From: Lycorma delicatula
Taxonomy: Eukaryota; Arthropoda; Insecta; Hemiptera; Fulgoridae
Length of the DNA: 64,000 bases
Direction: 5' to 3'
Assembly: GCF_047948215.1 (NCBI RefSeq)
Contig: NC_134457.1
Coordinates: 84,792,898-84,856,897, forward strand
Of this stretch, positions 47,331-58,580 are shown piece by piece (within the stretch, counting starts at the first letter, position 1; the number at the start of each line of letters is the position of its first letter). The notes beneath the pieces are model-generated. The model did not search any database. It was not told the DNA's origin and was given only the letters and a program-made list of their open reading frames with translations. The position numbers were made by a program, and so were the translations under genes.

Positions 47331-48490
47331 GCATATAAAAAATTAATTTCTTTTTTTTTTAAGTACACAATCTATATAAGAAGTTTAATCTTTTCCTTAA
47401 TTTTTGAGTAATTGTTTTCAGTATATTACTGTTGCATATATTTATATCCTTTGGATTATTAATAAATAAAAATTAGGTAATCATTTTTATCAACAGATGT
47501 TAAAAAATCACAAACACTGTTAAGAAAAACAAAATTTAACTATTTAATAATGAAGATGAACAATAATGAAGATGATATGTAGTATATTTTATAAATTTCG
47601 TTAAATAAAAAAAAATTAATAATCCCCCATTAAAATTATGTTACAAGCTCTGAAGTTGATCCAGGTTATTTGACAAACTATTATTACGAATTGATTAATA
47701 AATGATCAGTAAATATTTATACAGCTTTAAGAAAATGAAAATAAATCTGGGAGGAGCAATCACTAATGCGCCACGTAAAGTTCAAATAACTGTTCGGATG
47801 ATACGGATAGGTACTCTCACAACCGTGTTGAAATTAGGCCCTACATCTACCTGCCAATAGGTTTCTCATGAGTATACTTGTACCGTAAAATCATTATCAT
47901 TTTAAATGGAAACGACTACTGTGGTTATTAGCCATCAATAAATTACCAACAATATTCAGTAAAACTTCAACCTTAATTTTATTAATGTACAGAATTCAGT
48001 TTATAAAACATGGTTTTAGCAATTTAATTAGGTAGACGTTCGAAGAATCTCCAAAAATAATGTAGCGGAACGGAGTGGTAGTTAGGTGATGCAGTTTACT
48101 GTTTTTATCCTGTACCGTTACCGGTATCACTTATCTTGACGTACATTGATTTCGAGCTTTACTCTTAAAACATTAAATTGTTAATGATCATTTTTTCAGA
48201 ATTAAGAAATGTGATCAGATATTGTTAATATTTATTGGTTTTTTCCATTATTAAAATTTTTATGTTTATTTTGTCCATATTTTCCCGGTGTATTTTATTT
48301 TATAGCATTTTTTTTGTATCATACGTGTGTTTTAGTGTGAATGAGTTTTCAGTGACTGAGTTGCAATGAATTAGGTGGTAGTACTTTGAATTATGATAGT
48401 AGGTCTGGTAGGGAGTCACGAAAAGAGCTCTGGAGAGATTGTAGAGAAACAAAACGTCTACGTACACGTTAAAAATATTGAGCTGACATC
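47331..48490. other. No gene seen
   Basis: AT-rich, no motif recognised. Confidence 0.55.
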
Positions 48491-49140
48491 TCAATTTAGC
48501 AGATCAAACTGGTCCGTGAACGCTTCATAATTATAGTCATCTGAATTATTATAATTGTAATAGTTTACAACAGAATCATCACTGTCACTTTCATCAATAT
48601 CCAATATTATAATAAATTCATCAATTACATTTTCCATTATCCTATCTTTCTTGCAGTAATTTTTTTCTAATTTCTTTGCGTGGCCTAAATAATCAATCCG
48701 ATCTTCTTTAGGCATAGTTTTTATTCCTTCTTGAAGAAATTACTGTAATTTTTTCATCGACATATTTCCAGACTAATTCAGATTAATGCTCATAATCTCC
48801 TCATTTTGACAATATTTTCTGAAAATTAAATTTGTTACAACCGGTGTCTCGTCTAAATATAAAATTTTATCACTAACTTTCAGTTTAATTTTTTGTAAGT
48901 ACCTGAATCTATCATTTACAACATTCTTTCGTTCAATAAAAAGTTTTCTTTTAGATTTGCACGTTGTCTACTTAAAACCCATTTCTTACAAAAAATGTTC
49001 AATAGTCCAGAATTTCCATTTAAAATCGATTCTATTCTGTTATATCGGTAACAATTTCTTGCGGGTAGGAACAATTTTCTCTCTTAATTAAAAATATTTT
49101 ATTACTTTGCACGTCGATCCAAGTCATCAATTACAGCATT
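48491..49140 (-). pseudogene. IS630/Tc1-like DDE transposase, internally deleted
   Basis: The minus strand, from right to left: KKWVLSRQRANLKENFFIERKNVVNDRFRYLQKI in one stretch, then KILYLDET at about 48845-48870, then a degraded region, then from 48715 GHAKKLEKNYCKKDRIMENVIDEF and the acidic end LDIDESDSDDS. YLDET carries the first catalytic Asp in DDE_3-type transposases ('.IVYLDET...'). The basic/acidic tail is the same type as at 45655. The segment that should carry the second Asp and the third catalytic Glu is missing, so it is an internal-deletion relic. Confidence 0.65.
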
Positions 49141-50167
49141 TTATTTGGGTTGTTTTCTGTTTTTTCCTGTTGTCGATAGAATTCCGTTTAGATTACATCG
49201 AACTTACTTTCTTATATGTTTGATTATTTATATTGAGACGTTACAATAACTTGCCGTTTGTTCGGTATTGTTTTTAAGAGGAAAACGGACAGGTCTGTTT
49301 AACTTCTTTGCAATGTTTTATTATATTTATAACAAATCTCTTTCGACATTATGATAGTTTTATCACATTTTCGTCAGTCGACATTGGACTCCACTCGAAA
49401 TTTAGAACGGTAACGCAGTTAGAGAGTTGAATGATTGCCGTATTTTAAACTATGACAATCATTATTTATCCTAATGAAAGAACTTATACGTAAATACAAA
49501 TACTTAAAAAAGCTTAAAAGCCGAACAATGTTAGAAGGGCGGCACTTATGTATAGTTGACGCATGCGCTGAAATCTACATCCTTCAAAAGCATCACTTTA
49601 AACAGATATTAGAAGATACCTGTTAAAAGTGTTTAAAGTCATGAGAACATGACTACATATTAGTATGAAGTTAACAGTTATGGGCTACTTTCAGTTCATT
49701 ACCTTTATTTCTTAGATGAAGAAAGCGAGCGACAACTCTACAGCTAAATAACTTGAAATTTTTCTATTTCAGGTAATTTAATTCAAATGTAGTACGGTCG
49801 AGTAAATGGAAAAATATCATAAATATGAAGCTACATCGTTAAAAATACAAACGGATAGATGAAACCTAGCGAATCATTCCCTTGTATACCGTTGAGAGGT
49901 ATTTTATTTTATTTGATTTTTAATCACTCTATTAAGGTTTTATTAGACTCTATCTCTTTCAAGTGTTAGCATTTAATTCTCTTGAATTTTAAATTAAATC
50001 AAACGATTCTAGATGGAACTAAATACACTTTTTTATGTAGTTTTATTTACATAATTAAAATAAATTTGTCCACTTCCTCCTCTTAACGGAAGCTTGCCCT
50101 TATTAAGGAAGTAATCTCCAAATTAAATTAATGAACTCCAGTTTATTTTAAGAAAATTTATCTAATA
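49141..50167. other. No gene seen
   Basis: AT-rich, no motif recognised. Confidence 0.55.
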
Positions 50168-50305
50168 AAATTTAAAAGAGCAGCTGTAAATATTAATTAA
50201 GGATACTATTTAGACAAATATAGAAATAAGAATTGTGTACTATTCAATTAAATTGTTTGTAAATTTATAAATAATTTATAAACACAATATTCATAGTTTT
50301 ATGAA
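50168..50305 (+). repeat. Inverted repeat, left arm
   Basis: Matches 53873-54034 inverted, including AAAAGAGCAGCTGTAAATATTAA, TATTTAGACAAAT.TATAGAAATAAGAATT and TATTCATAGTTTTAT. About 140-165 bp with high similarity. Confidence 0.8.
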
Positions 50306-51949
50306 TTGGTTCGTATCCTTGGAATTACTTTTTTCATTTTATTCATTTTTATAGTTTTCTTTCGTGTGTTTGTATGCAGTGATTTAGTTTTTATATTAAG
50401 TCTTTTGTACTTACTATAAATAGCAATTAATTTCCAATACAGAAAAAATAAATAAGAAACTAAAGATTTATATTATTTTTATAACTTTTCTAATAAAATC
50501 AAAAGTTACTCTTAAATTGTTATTAATAAATTCTATAGCTTTTAAAAATCTAAATTTTTATTTCTGAGACATAAATGTAACATAAAAGACAGTTAGCTTT
50601 TCTACTCCACTATTTGACCTATAAAATATATTATAACATTATCATATCTGACTATACAGAATAGGTATGAGAGCTTGAAATGTATAGAGAGAGCACTTGT
50701 GGCATGCAAACGTCACTGCCAGCTTTAATTCTCCTCTCACCTTTTGGCTATTTACCAAAACACTGTTTTTTTCTCTCTCTTTGCAAAAGAGCGAGAGAAA
50801 AATTCTAAGTTTGCCAACAAACATTAAAATACCTTTGCCAACTCAGCTAAGTATATATCATTGTTTAGATGAATTGACACATATTTTATTGGTATTTTTA
50901 ATTAAATTTCAAAATTCATATACAATAAATTTTTATTACCCGATAAATTATTCACTTGCATGTATATATAACAATAATAATTTATTCCTTAAATTTTATT
51001 TTACTGAAGGAATGGTTTTTTTATACAATCGGGTATAAATAAACAATAAAAAAAAGGCAAAAACTACGAATGCTAGGGGTGTTTCGTAAACGATGAAGTA
51101 TTGTTGACAGAATAACGTAGCCAACTTCACCAGTATTTCCAATAAATCAGTTTTTTATAAACTCCCCAATCATTCCAAAACAAGTTTAATAAACCAATAA
51201 TCATTACTTTTTTCTGTGACAAAATAAAATTAAATAATTGTTAATCCGTTGTGATTACTTTAGCGTTTAGGTTTATAGATTCATTAACCCATTAGTTTCT
51301 TAAAGCTTTGTTTAGTTAAAATATTTGTATGAATAAATAGTTTTTTTTTTTAATAAAACTAATTTAAATTCCCCTATAAAATAAAACAAAGATACCGCTT
51401 AATTCTTCATTAAATTTCCACTTTTATAAGTTAAAATCTCGCTTTCAGTTCTGCATTCGACTCCTAAAAGAAGAAATCCTACACAGAATTCTGCATTTAA
51501 AAGCAGTTTCCAAAAAAAAATCAAAATTTAAATAAGAATTAGAAAAAAAAATCATTATTTACTTTACAATTGTTTCTAATCGGTATTTATTATAATTTTT
51601 ATTTTTACTTTTTAACCAATTGAACAAAAGCTTCCTTTGCCATATTAATAATAGTATTATTAATAATAATACTAATGTAATAACATAATAGTCATTACAT
51701 TAGTCTATTTGGTTTGTTTCCTTATCTAACAATGCCAGTGAAATAGGTTTTGTTTTGTTTTATTTTACATTAATAAGACAGCCACACAAATTGTTAACAA
51801 ATATATAAAAGCATAAAACCCGGTATTATTTGATGTACCAAACATCTTTTTCTAAAATCCAATCTGTCGTTCAAAATGGAAATTCCATCTTCTGTTTTGT
51901 TGTAGCAAACAGATTTTAACTACAACTAGAATACCAGCCGAACAGAAAT
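50306..51949. other. No gene seen
   Basis: AT-rich. A hairpin lies at about 50766-50803, where TCTCTCTCTTT pairs with AAGAGCGAGAGA. The 113-codon open frame 50697-51038 crosses it and has no motif. A near-palindrome of TAATA repeats lies at 51645-51710. Confidence 0.55.
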
Positions 51950-52465
51950 TTTTTTCAGCACCTTCTGGAAACCAATATTACCGAAATTGCCGATGAGCTT
52001 CGTCCGCAAGGTATTTTAGAAGTGAAAGGAACAATGAACCGTTAGAAAGGGATGGAGAAACCTACTCCTTCCCTTATAATATGAATACCTTCCCATCCTA
52101 CTGGAGAACTCCGGCGATGCTTCCTGTGCCAAGGGTATGGCCACACTACAACATTTTGCAGAAAAACTGTGATATGTGCTTGGTGTGCTGAAGAAGAGCA
52201 CAACGACACTAACTGCCAAGAGAAAGAAAAATGTACTAACTGTAGTGGATCATATTCGGCTCGCTCACGAGTTTCCCTAACCTTTAAGGAACAGAAGGCA
52301 ATTCTCAAAATTTGTACCGAACAGAAGCTGTCTTTTTCAGCCGCATATAGAGAATATAAAAAGATGCTTACCTCCCAAAACTTGGTTAAACCGGATATCT
52401 CTTTTAGCGCTGCTACAGCAAGGCAAGCCTCTCTAAATGCAGGTAATCAGCAATGTGGATCCTAA
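51950..52465 (+). pseudogene. I-like LINE ORF1, C-terminal zinc-knuckle region
   Basis: The plus strand reads EIADELRPQGILEVKGT, then (frame change) RRCFLCQGYGHTTTFC with a C-X2-C-X4-H-X4-C knuckle, CAWCAEEEHNDTNC (second knuckle) and CTNCSGSY (start of the third). A helical tail with EQKLSFSAAYREYKKML follows. This triple-knuckle layout followed by an 'ISFSEA...' helix is that of ORF1 in I/Jockey-group LINEs, where the protein binds element RNA. The last 98 codons from 52169 are open. The N-terminal part is missing or unreadable. ORF2 follows about 420 bp downstream. Confidence 0.75.
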
Positions 52466-52886
52466 GTGAGCTAATAAAGCTTGTTCAGATGAAGTGATGA
52501 GCTTATTATCTGATCAAGCCTCTATTGTATTGTTGCTTAGGTCAAGCCTCTATTTCAGAGCTAATTAGGAAGAGAGAGAAGTCAGTAATTTCAGCTACTG
52601 AAACCACAGTTAATGGGATCCCTTCAAAAGTTCCTATTCCTAACGTTTCTGCCTTTACGGAAAAGGGTTGCCCCAGCTGGCGGTAAGTGATTTAATAAGC
52701 TCCCTATTAAGAGAGCCCTCTGGGATGTTCTCTCCGGCGTCCGATTTTTCAAAATTTCCCCCTCCATCGTTTTGAATGCTGGAGGATATAGTTGAGGTAC
52801 CATCAGACATCACGGCATTTGAATTTATCAACGTTAAAAATTCCAAGCCCTACAATTAATTTTATTCACATGCTTCAACCCGTATC
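52466..52886 (+). other. ORF1-ORF2 spacer of the I-like LINE
   Basis: GC-richer than the genome average, with a doubled CAAGCCTCTATT phrase near 52518 and 52543. It probably encodes the eroded end of ORF1. Confidence 0.5.
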
Positions 52887-53845
52887 ATGAATACCAATTT
52901 AATCCAGTGGAACGTTTGTAGCCTTCGATCCTGCATGGAAGATATAAAGATTTTAGAAAAGATTATGATCCATCAATAATGTGTGTCTAGAAGACCAACC
53001 TTCGACGTCAGGATGATTTTCAAATCTACGGCTAACAGGTCTTTCGTTATGATTGTCCTAAGGAGGGTAGAAGACATGGTGGTATCGCAATATTGTATAA
53101 CGAAATGGTACTAGTCAACTCGAGTCTACTGGTAAGTCACGTTGCAGCAGTTGCAATTGCAGTTTCAGCTCCATTTAAGATTAATATCTAATATTAATAT
53201 CTCCCTGCCTCCAAACTCAGATTTTCGTAAATAGATATTTGTGTCTTCCCGCTCCGTTGCTTATTATTGGTGACCTCAACACCTACCACAAGTCCTGGGG
53301 CTCAAACTCATGCTCATCGAGGAGGTATATGATTAATAGAGTAAGACAATCCTTCGATTTTTGCTTCCTAAATGATGGATTCCCAACGTTCCACTCGTTA
53401 TCTTTTGGCACAAGGTCTAACATTGATCTATATTTTTGCTCTCCTTCTGTTTTCCCTCGTCTGGTGTGAAATAATATGTAGTGACTTTTATGGAAGCAAT
53501 CACAAACCGATATTTATATCGGTACCTTCAAACATTCCGCTTCTGCAAGACCTCTGGATCGTTGAGAAAGCTAGCGTGTAAGATCACGCTAAGTCGGCAG
53601 TTTATAGTTAGCGATGATATTCTTGAGGATCTGGTCAGCTTTACGAATACAGTACTGGATGTTACGACTGCATTCAACAAACATCCGGGAATTCTAAGAG
53701 ACCCTTTGTCCCATGGTGGAATGAGGACTGTCGGAATGCGTTGAAAAACCGTCATCGTACTCTACGCCGTTTTAACTGTCAACCGATAGTAGAATATCTA
53801 ATCGACTGCCGAAGAGCTACACCTCGAAAGATGTTCGTATTTGAA
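52887..53845 (+). pseudogene. I-like LINE ORF2, APE endonuclease domain, 3'-truncated
   Basis: It starts at an ATG with MNTNLIQWNVCSLR, the first strand and catalytic Asn of APE-type endonucleases. A frame change leads to LQ/ED-like and YDCPKEGRRHGGIAILY (about 53045-53098). LLIIGDLNTYHKSWGS at about 53260-53305 holds the Asp-Leu-Asn catalytic motif, LSFGTRSNIDL follows, and GSNHKPIF at about 53500-53523 replaces the usual S-D-H-K/P with Asn for the catalytic Asp. VPWWNEDC and RNALKNRHRTLRRF then begin the linker to the polymerase, where homology stops at about 53845. The domain would nick target DNA for reverse transcription. Stops, frameshifts and the D-to-N change make it inactive. Confidence 0.85.
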
Positions 53846-53872
53846 ATGATGTTTAACAATTTATTTATCATC

Positions 53873-54034
53873 ATATCTATTTATAAAACTATGAATAAGT
53901 TGTTTACAAACTATTTACAAATTTATAAAATTACAAACAATTTTATTGAATAGTGCATAATTCTTATTTCTATAATTTGTCTAAATACTAATCCTTTATT
54001 AATATTTACAGCTGCTCTTTTAAAATTTTACTAG
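53873..54034 (-). repeat. Inverted repeat, right arm
   Basis: The inverted partner of 50168-50305. It lies within 30 bp of the point where I-LINE coding homology stops. Confidence 0.8.
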
Positions 54035-54039
54035 CTTGA

Positions 54040-54069
54040 GATAACATGTTAAATTATTAACATGTTATC
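54040..54069. repeat. Perfect palindrome, 13-nt arms
   Basis: GATAACATGTTAA, loop ATTA, then the exact reverse complement. It lies between the inverted arm and the mariner-type element at 54247. Confidence 0.9.
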
Positions 54070-54246
54070 CGAGTAGGGGTCCTTTACACTTCTCTTGACA
54101 TTCGTTGAAGTCTATGTATGTTTATTTAAATACTAATTCTTTGTTTGCTGTTATTTATCTAAGGAATTAAGTTTAAATTGTTTTTTAAGCGCTGTGATTT
54201 TAGTTTTAAGTACTTTTTTGAAAACCTGAAAAAATATATTTGTTAA

Positions 54247-55457
54247 ATAACGGGTGTTCAAATGAAACTATGCCAATATTTATAAACATTTATTGTATTC
54301 AAATAACAGTGATAAAACAGGTAAAATATATTCTTTAATTCAATGATTTTTATTTACAAGAGGTACTCAATATGACAACCATTTGCCTCCGAACGTGCTT
54401 GAACATATTTTTTTTTAAATACACACTGCAGCACTAAAAGAATTTACAAACTCAGTTATGTTATTTTTCATCTCCTACAGGATATGAATATTGTTCTTGT
54501 AAATAGATTCTTTCATTACTTCTCATAAATAAAAATCTTTAGGAGTAAGTTCTGGGAATCTCGTTGGCCAGATGTGCTTTGAAATCAGACCATCCGTATA
54601 GCAGATTTAGAGAAACATTGGCGTTGCTTCATCTTGATCGAAGTACGCTCTAGCAATCTCTTCCTTAGTTGGCCGATGAAAGTATAAATTATTTCATTTG
54701 CAATACTTTTCTGAGTTTACATTGTTCTGAAAAACTGAATGAACACATTCGGCTGTTCTGGCTACTCACATAGGCTGATAAATAAAACCTATCTTCTGAA
54801 AAAATTCAACATCGAGAAGTATTCTCTTTCTTTACATTTTCTCCTTTTTTTTCAATTTATAAAATCCAAAAACTAATGGCAATATTCAAGACAATTAATA
54901 TCGTGTAACTGATATACTGAGTTATTTTATACGGATGTAGTTTTAAATGTTTAGCTAATGTTTCGTGTGTACTTTTCCTTCAGTTCTACTTTTGCCACTT
55001 TTTTTATGAGTTTTGCGATTACAAATATCACCCAACTTTTTTCTGTCAAGATAGATAATCTCCTGAACTTAGAAACGTCTTTGACAAATAAAAAGTTTTC
55101 AAATTTATTAATAAATTTTTGCATAACATTTCACGATGTAAATGAATCTTTAGTATCTGGAATATTTGAAATATTTCCTTCACTATACGTATTTTGTATT
55201 CTGATCACAACAGAAGAGAGGTTTAATTAAAAAAAAGTGAGTTTCAAGTATTAAAACTACCATAACACACTGTAAATAAAAGAGTAAGCAAAAGCTTCAA
55301 TGGTTTTGAAATTAATAATTTTTTTTCAACAATGAAACATGGAAATCAGGTATTACGTTTATTGTTGACAATAAAATAACTTATTAAATCATATTTTATT
55401 GACTGAGATCTAAATGCTTTTGTTTAAGTGCATAGTTACGTTTGAGACACCCGTTAT
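54247..55457 (-). mobile_element. Nearly full-length mariner/Tc1-type element with terminal inverted repeats
   Basis: The left end ATAACGGGTGTTCAAATGAAACTA and the right end, whose reverse complement is ATAACGGGTGTCTCAAACGTAACTA, match at most positions, defining a 1,211-bp element. The transposase is on the minus strand. The helix-turn-helix region at 55090-55140 reads KFENFLF; KHLKLHPYKITQ at about 54920-54955 matches the 'LKLHPYK' linker of this family. The first catalytic block is degraded (EFFQKIGFIY). RAYFDQDEATP at about 54620-54655 carries the second Asp, and WPTRFPELTPKDFYL at about 54525-54570 has Glu where 'PDLTP' has Asp. The C-terminus NGCHIEYLL lies near 54365-54395. Frame damage is extensive, so it is not active. 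A TA target duplication is compatible but not provable here. Confidence 0.85.
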
Positions 55458-57029
55458 GTAATTGAAATAAAAAAATTTTTAATGTTGGTAGTGCTAAATC
55501 ATGAATAGTTTTACTTAAAATAATCAGTAATGCTGTCATGCTCAGTTAATAACAACCGTGTTTACAAATAGGTTTCTGTATCTCTTTCTTTGTTGGGTTT
55601 TAAGTTTTATGTAAACTATACTTTATAGAACCATTTATACAATTTATTATTATTACTTTATTATATAGTTAATAATTTGAACTTCTTTCGACTAGGGAAA
55701 TAAATTTAAACGTACAACAAAAATAATATTTTGAAGAAAAAAAATATATATATATATATATATGTGTATATTTATTTATTTTTTTTGAATGACTGTCTCT
55801 TTAATTTGTATTATTAAATGTAATGAAATGATTTATAGTGAACTAAATAAGTGTCTGAAATTCAATTTTAGCAAATATCTCGGATAACAGAAAATACGTA
55901 ATGTCATTTTATAGCAATATTCTTGATGAGGTATCTGATGTTTGGTGTTAACAGTTTTGAGTTTTATTAGCGCACAGGTGTTATCATTATTATTATTACA
56001 TGATGCAGGAATAACAATTATAGCTACAGATGAATTGGAGAAGGTGAACGGTTTGAGTACGATGATGGAAATGATAAAGACACAGTGAATATAGTGAATG
56101 ACGTGTTGTATGTGTTGTGAAGTGGCCTGTCAGCGACAAGACGTGTAGAGTAATCTAGTATTGCTGTACTATGTGCAAATTGAAATGGTAAATTGCGTCT
56201 TGTGTATTGTAAGAGTCGAAGAGGGGTCGTAATGAATAAGGGGAGACGATGAGAATCGGAAAGAGAAAATGTAGTAGAGATACACATAGTGTGCGAACGG
56301 TTGAATTCGGGCGAGGGAGGACATGGAAGAAAAGCATCGGTGCGTTAGGTAGGTAGGTTTTGAAGTGGCTTCGCATTGAGAGTCTTAACTCCATTACATT
56401 CAAGTCCCAGCTGGAGGAGACATTAGTCATTATATAGCAGTCCTGCATAATAAGTAAGAATATAATTAAACAAGTAACAAAATTTAAACTCTAACATATC
56501 GAGTTATAATAATAACGTTAAATCGAACTTCTTTTACATTTCAGAGAGAATAATTAATTTCTATTTTCAGGTTAACCCATCCGGTTGTCCTAATTTTATA
56601 AAATGAATTTAACAGACTGTTATCTACAAACAATTAAATAAAAACTCATCCGAATGTAAAAAGAATAATTAAATTTCAACGGGCTAATTCCGAACGGAAA
56701 GTTCATTACTTCGTTGCCACCACTTACCACGACTTCTTTTAAAGTAGAATTTTTAACACCATTCATAAAATTTTAATATCTTCCATAAAAAGATATTTTA
56801 TATAATACATCGTTTAATGCGTAAATTTTTTGTTTTGTCTCCGTTTATGTGATTTACCACACTACGGATGAATTTTATTAAAAGATTTTGGATGAAGAAG
56901 AAATATAACAATTAATATTTGATAAACATTTAATACTAAAAATACTTTTTGGGAATTTTATATTGATGGTACCCTTCCGGGAAAAATAAATAAACAGATA
57001 TATTATTCTGATTGATACATAGTAATACA
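55458..57029. other. No gene seen
   Basis: AT-rich. A (TA)n run lies at about 55744-55763. Minus-strand open frames 56024-56448 have no motif. ATTCAAGTCCCAG at 56398-56410 resembles box B, but with no credible box A. Confidence 0.5.
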
Positions 57030-57205
57030 CTAAAAAAATTACTTCAAGAGTGTGTACAACTATAATATTATAAAAAATAGCTGTGATTAAATTTCATATT
57101 GATTATTTAAAACAATTCTACCTGAACTAATGTTAAGGTACATTGAACATATGAAGACCCTAAATGCATAAAACAACTATCTATAAAATCTACACTATTA
57201 TTTAA
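57030..57205 (+). repeat. Dispersed repeat D, copy 4
   Basis: TGTGATTAAATTTCATATTGATTATTTAAAACA, GAACATATGAAGACCCTAAAT and AACAACTATCTATAAAAT follow the order of the copies at 24120-24230. It directly precedes repeat E copy 1. Confidence 0.6.
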
Positions 57206-57264
57206 AGAAGAAGAGGGTTTTGGTTTGTTAGGGGGAAACAAAAATCTATTCGATCAAACGCAAC

Positions 57265-57945
57265 CAAATTTTTGCTCATGTTTCTTGGAATATCTAAGAA
57301 GGTTTTTAGGTATATTTCATCTCGAAAAATTTTGAAGAACCAACCGATCGATTGCTTTCAAATTTCTAGAATACGTTCGTATTATACCGTGGAAGGTTTT
57401 AAATCACAGACCAAGGCCCTAGCTCCCCTGAAGGTTGAAATATTAAATATATTCATTATTTTTTCACCCCCAAGGAGGGTAAAGTTGCAACTTAAAGATA
57501 TTCATAAAGGAAAAAAGATTAATCCTTTTACTTCGTTATTATATTTCTGCCACCATGGCAAAGAAATAAGTTATAAATTTTTCGTCATCAAATGTGTGTG
57601 TACTTTAGTTGCCATAGCTATTATTATTCTGTCTTTAGTACGAGTAATTTAGTTTCTTTTTCAAGTTTTTATAACGCCTGAATACGTTTTGTTTATCGGT
57701 ATTATTCTCACAGCCATGAGTAAAACAAATAGTGCAGTAGTTCAGGGGATGAAGCCCTCTGAGTAGAAGGGAATGGTTACCGAAGCGAGCTATGCGGGGG
57801 GGGGTGGACAGACCTAAATGGCGAGTGAAGCAAACTCTGCGGCTCTGGGGTAGGCCTCGTGACTCCTCGAGGAGCCCCTGATTTGGCACCGAGGTTCGCC
57901 TGGACCGATATGGGCCGGCTAGGTTTAGACGGCCCGGCTAGTACT
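57265..57945 (+). mobile_element. Dispersed repeat E, copy 1, with GC-rich end
   Basis: Shares a long series of blocks with 62860-63465: GAACCAAC.GATCGATTGCTTT, GGAAGGTTTTAAA, CACCATGGCAA, TGTACTTTA.TTG.CAT, TTTATAACGCCTGAATA, TATTCTCACAGCCATGAG. A GC-rich end follows with GGAGCC-type and GAAGCGAGC words. A 126-codon open frame spans 57272-57652, but the other copy has no matching open frame, so I do not treat it as a gene. The GC-rich end repeats 'CGAAGCGAGCTATGCGG' / 'GTGAAGCAAACTCTGCGG' units. Class unknown. Confidence 0.75.
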
Positions 57946-58249
57946 TCATAATTAAAAAGGTTGTTATTGAAAAACTGTTATTATTGAAAACTATTTGAAC
58001 ACATATTTATTCATATGATTCAGAAATTTCAGGATTTTGTAATGTTTAATTGATTTTATTTAATAATTAATTGAGTAACATAATTTTTAAAAGAAAATAT
58101 TAGAACAAATTAGCGAAAATATTTTTTGAATAATTAGTTAATTTATTCAAAATAGCAACGTTCCCAAAAGAGATTCCCGATTTTCCCAAAAGAACTTGTC
58201 ATGTAATAAAACATCCAGAAATTTCACTTTATGGGCAGTATAAATACTA
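57946..58249. other. No gene seen
   Basis: AT-rich spacer. Confidence 0.6.
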
Positions 58250-58580
58250 TCGTTACCATTAATGGAAATACTATTAACTGCGAAATTCTATTAAATTCTA
58301 TCAGCAGTGACTTGAGATGATTATGCGTTAGTTTTATCCATATTTAAACTTAGATGGTTATAATCCATCCAGTTAATAATTTTACGAGCTGTAATTTTAC
58401 AATTTCTGAATTCCCTAAAAATTATTTCAGATATAAATACTGTTGTGTCATCTGTGTAGAGTGTAAAAGTGAATGGATTAAAATTTTGAGACAGGTCATT
58501 AACAAACAATAAGAAAAGTCTGAGACTAAGGATGCGTCTCTGTGAGACTTCGCGTTCTACATCTTAAAATGATCACATTC
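58250..58580 (-). pseudogene. LINE reverse transcriptase palm fragment
   Basis: The minus strand reads SLRLFLLFVNDLS (about 58495-58535), the RT motif 'GPLLF..FINDL', then TLYTDDTTVFI (about 58427-58460) with the two catalytic Asp residues of the YADD/FADD box intact as TDD. INWMDYNHLSLNMDKTN follows (about 58322-58375), the standard helix-strand after the catalytic box, ending NKT-like. The 62-codon frame 58321-58509 is open. It is isolated on both sides and is a 5'- and 3'-truncated relic of a Jockey/CR1-type element. Confidence 0.8.

Noticed and set aside
50697..51038. 113-codon plus-strand open frame
   Set aside because: Composition is that of AT-rich DNA with CT and TA runs; it crosses a hairpin and shows no motif.
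56024..56448. Overlapping minus-strand open frames of 87 and 97 codons and a box B-like ATTCAAGTCCC
   Set aside because: No domain in either frame, and no box A at tRNA spacing.
57272..57652. 126-codon plus-strand open frame, the longest in the window
   Set aside because: It lies in dispersed repeat E. The homologous stretch at 62860-63130 has no matching open frame, and there is no recognisable domain.
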